Part shown: positions 60,059 to 64,000 of the stretch, one piece after another
How positions within the stretch are numbered: position 1 is the stretch's first letter
How the letters are laid out: every line of letters begins with the position of its first letter
Notes under the pieces: generated by a model
The model's input: the letters and a program-made list of their open reading frames with translations, nothing else
Told to the model about the DNA's origin: nothing
Databases searched by the model: none
DNA from: Halorubellus sp. JP-L1
GTDB taxonomy: Archaea; Halobacteriota; Halobacteria; Halobacteriales; Natrialbaceae
Reading direction: 5' to 3'
DNA length: 64,000 nucleotides
NCBI RefSeq assembly: GCF_011440375.1
Contig: NZ_JAAOIR010000002.1
Location: 62,001-126,000, forward strand
Made by a program: the position numbers and the translations under genes

Positions 60059-60454
60059 TCACTCCATCAACTGCTCGAGCTGGTGGCGGCGTCGACCGAT
60101 CGCGACCCGCGGCTGGAGCGACGACTCGCCCTCCAGGTCCTCGAGGACGAGCATCGCGTCCACGCCGTCCGCGGCCAGCTCCTCGACGAGCGTCTCGATG
60201 TTCGACCGATTCAACGCGAGCGACGACAGCATCCCCACCACGAGCGCCATCCGCACGCCGTTCGTCCCGCTCGGGAACGACTCCACGACGTCCTCGAACC
60301 GCACCTCCTCGGCAGCCTGCGCGTTCGCCGGATCCGCTGCCGACACCGTCAGGCACTGCGTGCAGATCGTCGCCGCGTCACCGGGCGCGTACTCGCGCAG
60401 GTCCTCGGGCACCTCGAACGCGGTCACGTCACCACGACACTCTGAGCATTGCAT
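60059..60454 (-). CDS. Small zinc-ribbon protein (DUF6276-like)
   Basis: 131 residues from ATG 60454 (MQCSECRGDVTAFEVPEDLR). Two CxxC pairs, CSEC at 3-6 and CTQC at about 31-34, make a zinc ribbon. The remaining 95 residues are helical with GTNGVRMALVVGMLSSLALN and ETLVEELAADGVDAMLVLED. The pattern agrees with a conserved haloarchaeal family (DUF6276, name from memory). It is convergent with prf1, with 64 bp between. Function unknown. Confidence 0.85.
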   Translation of the reverse strand: MQCSECRGDVTAFEVPEDLREYAPGDAATICTQCLTVSAADPANAQAAEEVRFEDVVESFPSGTNGVRMALVVGMLSSLALNRSNIETLVEELAADGVDAMLVLEDLEGESSLQPRVAIGRRRHQLEQLME

Positions 60455-60552
60455 AACCCACCCGACACGCCCGACCGCCTAAAAACTACTCGCGTTCGAC
60501 TGGGAACCCTCGCGGCGATTCGCGCCGTCATCGCTCACCGAGAGGCGGGAAC

Positions 60553-60572
60553 AGTCGGGGGTGCCCCCGACT
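60553..60572. terminator. Perfect 9-bp hairpin at the end of the first LVIVD gene
   Basis: agtcggggg-tg-cccccgact is a perfect inverted repeat with a 2-nt loop, overlapping the TAG stop of the LVIVD gene at its upstream edge. The stem is almost all G-C. Position at the 3' end of a three-gene run suggests a termination or mRNA-stability element; no T-run follows, so this is tentative. Confidence 0.4.
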
Positions 60573-61857
60573 ATCGTCCTCCGGGGCCGTCGTGCGCCCC
60601 CGTGTCACCGCCGTCGAAGCCCGGAGGACGTCGTTTCCCGCGATCCTCGTGGAGGAACACGAGGCCGCCGCCAATGTCGCTCGCGACCGTGAACCCGCGA
60701 GCGTCGACGGCCGTCCAGAACGACGACCCGTCGGGGTCGTACTCGTAGGTCTTCTCTGGATTGGTGGGGTCAGTGACGTCGTAGACGCGCGCACCGGCGT
60801 CGTACCACGACGTGTAGAGTCGATTCGCCGTCACGTCGAAGTTGTGCGACGTATCGGGGAAGATGCCGTCGTTGCGGTCTTCGGCCTCGATGGTCGCGAC
60901 CTGGCGGGGGTCGTCGAAGTCGGTGACGTCGAACACGCTGATGCCGCCGGATTCGCCGGCGTACGTCTCCGCCCCGATGTAGACGTGGTCGCCGTCGGGC
61001 GACGGCTGGACGTAGTGCGCGTTCCCGGGCGAGCCGAAGACTCGCGCCCAGGGATCGCCGTCCATGCCCATGTCGGCGTTCTCCGTCTGACCGAACCAGC
61101 TCACTTCTACCGGGTCGGTGGGGTCGCTCACGTCGAGGACGCGACAGCCGGCGTCCCAGTACGCCAGGTAGGCGTAGTCGCCCTGCGCGTACACGTCGTG
61201 AACGAAGTTCGTCACCGAGTCGAGTTCGGGGTGGACGTCCTCGAGCACCCACCGGGAGAGTTCGGTGGGGTCGGTGGGGTCGCTCACGTCCACGATGATG
61301 AGCGCGCTCTCGTCGAACGGCGCTTCCTTGCAGACGTAGAGGACGTCGTCGACGAGGTGGGCGTTGTGGACGCCCTCGGGAAGCACCTGGAACGTGCTCA
61401 GGTACTGCGGGCTGGTGGGGTCGCTGACGTCGTAGAGGTGCGTCCCGATCTGTGCGTCGGGGTCTACGTCCGGTTCCTCGCCCGGACCGTGGTCGTGTTC
61501 GGCGCCCTGCGTGCTGACCGCGAGCAGGTCGCCGTCGACCTTCACGTCCGCGATGCCGGTCCCGGGCGCGTGCCAGTCCCCGACGAGTTCGGGCCGGTTC
61601 GGGTTCCGCCAGTCGACGACCGCGAAGCCGTCGCCCGTGGCGACGTACGCCCACGTCTTCTCTGTGACGACCTCCTGGGCGCCGTCGACGGCGACTTCGC
61701 TGAACAGGCGGAGGGTGTCGTCCTTCCCGCGGCCGTTGCCGTTGTCATTGCCGTTCCCCGGTGGGCTAGCGCTCGCCAGCCCGGAGAGGCCGCCGGCCGC
61801 GAGCAGCCCGGTCGTCTTGAGTGCTGTTCGTCTCGTGTAGTTCGCAGAGTCGTCCAT
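60571..61857 (-). CDS. Tat-exported LVIVD-repeat beta-propeller protein (1)
   Basis: 428 residues (MDDSANYTRRTALKTTGLLA). Tat leader TRRTALKTTGLLAAGG. Six or more LVIVD repeats: LYDVSDPTSPQYLSTF, IIVDVSDPTDPTELSRW, CRVLDVSDPTDPVEVSW, ISVFDVTDFDDPRQVATI, ARVYDVTDPTNPEKTYEY. Conserved His motifs between blades (GNAHYVQPSPDGDHVYIGAE; DTSHNFDVTANRLYTSWYDA) recur in all three neighbours. Surface or secreted; ligand unknown. The C-terminus FDGGDTGAHDGPGGR is low-complexity. Confidence 0.9.
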   Translation of the reverse strand: MDDSANYTRRTALKTTGLLAAGGLSGLASASPPGNGNDNGNGRGKDDTLRLFSEVAVDGAQEVVTEKTWAYVATGDGFAVVDWRNPNRPELVGDWHAPGTGIADVKVDGDLLAVSTQGAEHDHGPGEEPDVDPDAQIGTHLYDVSDPTSPQYLSTFQVLPEGVHNAHLVDDVLYVCKEAPFDESALIIVDVSDPTDPTELSRWVLEDVHPELDSVTNFVHDVYAQGDYAYLAYWDAGCRVLDVSDPTDPVEVSWFGQTENADMGMDGDPWARVFGSPGNAHYVQPSPDGDHVYIGAETYAGESGGISVFDVTDFDDPRQVATIEAEDRNDGIFPDTSHNFDVTANRLYTSWYDAGARVYDVTDPTNPEKTYEYDPDGSSFWTAVDARGFTVASDIGGGLVFLHEDRGKRRPPGFDGGDTGAHDGPGGR

Positions 61858-61912
61858 TATTCTGATTCATCGAAAGGGGTGGTTGGCGAACGATGCGGGT
61901 GGCTCGCGTCGC

Positions 61913-63151
61913 TTACTTCATTCCCGGCGAGTCCGGGCGACCGGAGCCGTCGAAGCCGGGCGACCCCGCCCGACCGCGGTCCTTGTGGAGGAACACGAGG
62001 CCGCCGCCGATGTCGGCGCCGACGGTGAAGCTACGGGCGGCCTCCGCGCCCCAGAACGACGTGTCGTCGGTGTGGTAGCCGGAAATCGTCTCGGGATTCG
62101 ACGGGTCGGTGACGTCGTGGACCGTCACGCCGCCGTCGTACCACGACGCGTGCAGGCGGTTCGCGGTGACGTCGAAGTTGTGCGACGTGCGGAACCCGTC
62201 GACGTCCGGCGGGTCGATCCGCGCGAGTTCCTGCGGGTCGTCGTAGTCCGAGACGTCGAAGATCTTGATACCGCCGTAGTCGTCGTTGTCCGGGTTCTCG
62301 ACGAAGTTACCGGGGAACGTCTCTGCGCCGACGTACACCAGGTCGCCGCCGGGCGACGGCTGGACGTAGTGCGCGTTCCCGGGTGCCGTGAGATAGCGTT
62401 CGGCCGTGTAGCCGTCGGCGTCCGCCCCGGGGGCCTCCCCGAACTGCGTAACTAGCTGCGGGTCGGTGGGGTCGCTCACGTCGGCGACGACCGTCCCGGC
62501 GTCCCAGAACGCCTGGTAGAGCAGGTCGTCCTGCACGTAGACGTCGTGGCAGGGGTTGACGCCGCCCGTGGCGAACTCGGGGAAGTCGTCCTTGAGCCGG
62601 TACTCGCCGACGACCTCCGGGTCGCTGGGGTCGTTCACGTCGACGATGGTCGTTCGCGCTTCGCTGAACGCGGCGTCGCCGGACTCGTTGACCGTGAGGT
62701 ACGCGTAGCCGTCCGCGAGGAAGTTGTTGTGGATGTGGTGGCCGACGTCCACGAACCCGATCTCGGTCGGGTCGGTGGGGTCGCTCACGTCGACGAGCGT
62801 GATGCCCGGGCCGCCGTTGCTCGCGAGACTGACGAGGTCGCCCTCGACTTTTGCGTCGAGGATGCCTCCCGCGGGGGCGTCGGCGGTCATCGACCCGACG
62901 AGTTCGGGCCGGTTCGGGTTCTGCCAGTCGACGACGCCGAGACCGTCGCCGGTCGCGACGTACGCGTACGTCCCCTGCGTGGAGACCTCTGCAGTGCCGC
63001 CGACGGCGACCTCGCTGAAGAGACGGAGGGAGTCGTCCGTCCCGCGGCCGTTGCCGTTCCCTGGCGGACTGGCGCTCCCGACGCCCGCGACTCCGGCAAG
63101 ACCGAGCGCGCCAGTCGCCTTCAGGAACTCGCGTCTCTCGGGCAGCCGCAT
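61913..63151 (-). CDS. Tat-exported LVIVD-repeat beta-propeller protein (2)
   Basis: 412 residues from the ATG at 63149-63151 (MRLPERREFLKATGALGLAG). Tat leader ERREFLKATGALG. The LVIVD repeats and the GNAHYVQPSPGGDLVYVGAE and TSHNFDVTANRLHASWYDGG segments are collinear with protein 1, and both mature parts begin with ASPPGNGN and DDxLRLFSEVAV, so the pair arose by tandem duplication. It lies 55 bp upstream of protein 1 and starts 2 bp after the stop of protein 3. Confidence 0.9.
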   Translation of the reverse strand: MRLPERREFLKATGALGLAGVAGVGSASPPGNGNGRGTDDSLRLFSEVAVGGTAEVSTQGTYAYVATGDGLGVVDWQNPNRPELVGSMTADAPAGGILDAKVEGDLVSLASNGGPGITLVDVSDPTDPTEIGFVDVGHHIHNNFLADGYAYLTVNESGDAAFSEARTTIVDVNDPSDPEVVGEYRLKDDFPEFATGGVNPCHDVYVQDDLLYQAFWDAGTVVADVSDPTDPQLVTQFGEAPGADADGYTAERYLTAPGNAHYVQPSPGGDLVYVGAETFPGNFVENPDNDDYGGIKIFDVSDYDDPQELARIDPPDVDGFRTSHNFDVTANRLHASWYDGGVTVHDVTDPSNPETISGYHTDDTSFWGAEAARSFTVGADIGGGLVFLHKDRGRAGSPGFDGSGRPDSPGMK

Positions 63152-63153
63152 CG

Positions 63154-64000
63154 TCACTTCCCACCCTTGCCGCCGTTGCCGCCGTTGCCGCCCTTCGCGG
63201 CGGCGGGCGTGACCTTGAACACGTAGATCCCGGTCTGCATGTCGCTGGTCACGACGAGGTCGCGCTCCTCGCTGTAGTTCGCGCCCCACGCCATCGGGGC
63301 CTCGCCGACGAAGCCGGCGCCGTCTGCCTGGTCGGCCATGTCGTCGGTCGCGTACCGGTCGGTCGGCGTCGGGTCGGTCGGGTCGGAGATGTCGTAGACG
63401 ACCGTTCCTTCGTGGTAGTCGCCGCTGACGAGCAGCGAGTTGTTCCCTTTCGAGATGACCTGGTGGTTGTGGGTCGTCCAGTCGAACGCGTCCAGTGGGT
63501 CGTCCATCACCTGTGCGTTCGGCGAGTACGTGAAGCCCACGTGCTCGGGGTCGGCGACGGATCCGTCGCCCCAGCCGATGTCGAAGATGTGCTTGCCGCC
63601 AGGGTATCCGAACCCGATCTCGTCGCCGACGACGACGAGGTCGCGGTCGGGGTCGTGGCTCGCGTAGTGACAACTGGAGAATCCGGGTTCGCCGTTCTCG
63701 AGGCGCTCCTCGGAGTAGTCCGGTAGTCCCTCGTAGCTGAACTTGCCGGCCACGGTCGGCGAGAGCGGGTCGCTGATGTCCATCGCGACGTAGCCGTCGA
63801 AGCCGCCGCCGATGAACGCGCAGTGGAGGAGGTCGCGCTCGGTGTCGACGACCATGTCGTGGCAGTCGCCGTGCGGTTCGGGGCTGACGACGTCGCCGCC
63901 GGTGACGTCGGTCGGGTCGCTGGTGTCCCAGACGCCGACGCCGTCGTGTTCGGTCGTGTAGAGCACGTCGCCCTCGGGGTGTGCTTCGACGTTGTGCGTC
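63154..64000 (-). CDS. LVIVD-repeat beta-propeller protein (3), partial
   Basis: The open frame continues to the right edge (…THNVEAHPEGDVLYTTEHDG…), so the start lies outside the window; about 282 residues are visible. Repeats: VGVWDTSDPTDVTGGD, VAMDISDPLSPTVAGK, TVVYDISDPTDPTPTD. Like its neighbours it has His-rich signatures (PHGDCHDMVVDT; FDWTTHNHQVISKGNNSLLV). It ends in a Gly/Lys tail GGNGGNGGKGGK. The stop is 2 bp before the ATG of protein 2: one operon. Confidence 0.88.
   Translation of the reverse strand, partial: THNVEAHPEGDVLYTTEHDGVGVWDTSDPTDVTGGDVVSPEPHGDCHDMVVDTERDLLHCAFIGGGFDGYVAMDISDPLSPTVAGKFSYEGLPDYSEERLENGEPGFSSCHYASHDPDRDLVVVGDEIGFGYPGGKHIFDIGWGDGSVADPEHVGFTYSPNAQVMDDPLDAFDWTTHNHQVISKGNNSLLVSGDYHEGTVVYDISDPTDPTPTDRYATDDMADQADGAGFVGEAPMAWGANYSEERDLVVTSDMQTGIYVFKVTPAAAKGGNGGNGGKGGK

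Overview
The window is chromosomal DNA of a halophilic archaeon (class Halobacteria). Evidence: very G+C-rich, strongly acidic proteins; archaeal information-processing genes (MCM helicase, TFB, aRF1, archaeal IleS and ArgS); a halophile-type plant-like 2Fe-2S ferredoxin; many twin-arginine leaders; a PGF-CTERM-like anchor; and mostly leaderless promoters with a TATA-like box about 25-30 bp before the start codon. I cannot name the genus.

Layout. 1-8.5 kb: the start of an MgtE/SLC41-type transporter (runs off the left edge), an S9 peptidase, a YigZ/IMPACT protein, an ACT-domain regulator, membrane proteins, hisB and hisA. 8.7-20.4 kb: ferredoxin, hisI overlapping a coiled-coil gene, glmM, a beta-propeller protein, PRPP synthase, an H-NOX/V4R-like protein, a secreted metalloprotease-like protein and ileS. 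20.5-33.4 kb: a HIT protein, a MinD-like protein with a degenerate P-loop, a TFB gene divergent from a small HTH-like gene with a perfect 27-bp palindrome exactly midway, and a long minus-strand operon: VWA lipoprotein, intein-containing MCM, four uncharacterised proteins, then a MinD. 33.5-34.9 kb: PAS histidine kinase.

34.86-38.70 kb is a foreign, A+T-rich island (about 40% GC by eye). It holds a decayed IS6-type element, one intact 783-residue gene (HTH-like N-terminus, canonical PIN nuclease domain, second degenerate PIN-like C-terminus) and a decayed tyrosine integrase that abuts the 3' end of a tRNA-Pro gene. This orphan PIN protein is the best candidate in the window for an undescribed accessory (defence or toxin-like) function.

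38.7-47.6 kb: a DASS-type transporter with RCK_C domains, a tandem pair of KaiC-like proteins lacking a P-loop, a Ski2-like helicase, a Tat lipoprotein, a cupin and a site-2 protease with CBS domains. 47.7-54.4 kb: a probable surface-fibre cassette made of two divergent membrane-anchored HTH regulators, three exported proteins (two DUF1102/TasA-like), a SipW-type signal peptidase with an ectodomain, and a DUF5305-like protein. 54.4-64 kb: argS, a 47-aa membrane peptide, a third MinD, a repetitive secreted acidic protein, aRF1, a zinc-ribbon protein and three adjacent LVIVD beta-propeller proteins (the last runs off the right edge).

A pattern runs through the window: short tandem repeats (14-38 bp units) sit on the 3' ends of genes and usually include the stop codon, so the last codons of the gene are re-copied downstream. 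I see this clearly at seven loci and more weakly at an eighth.
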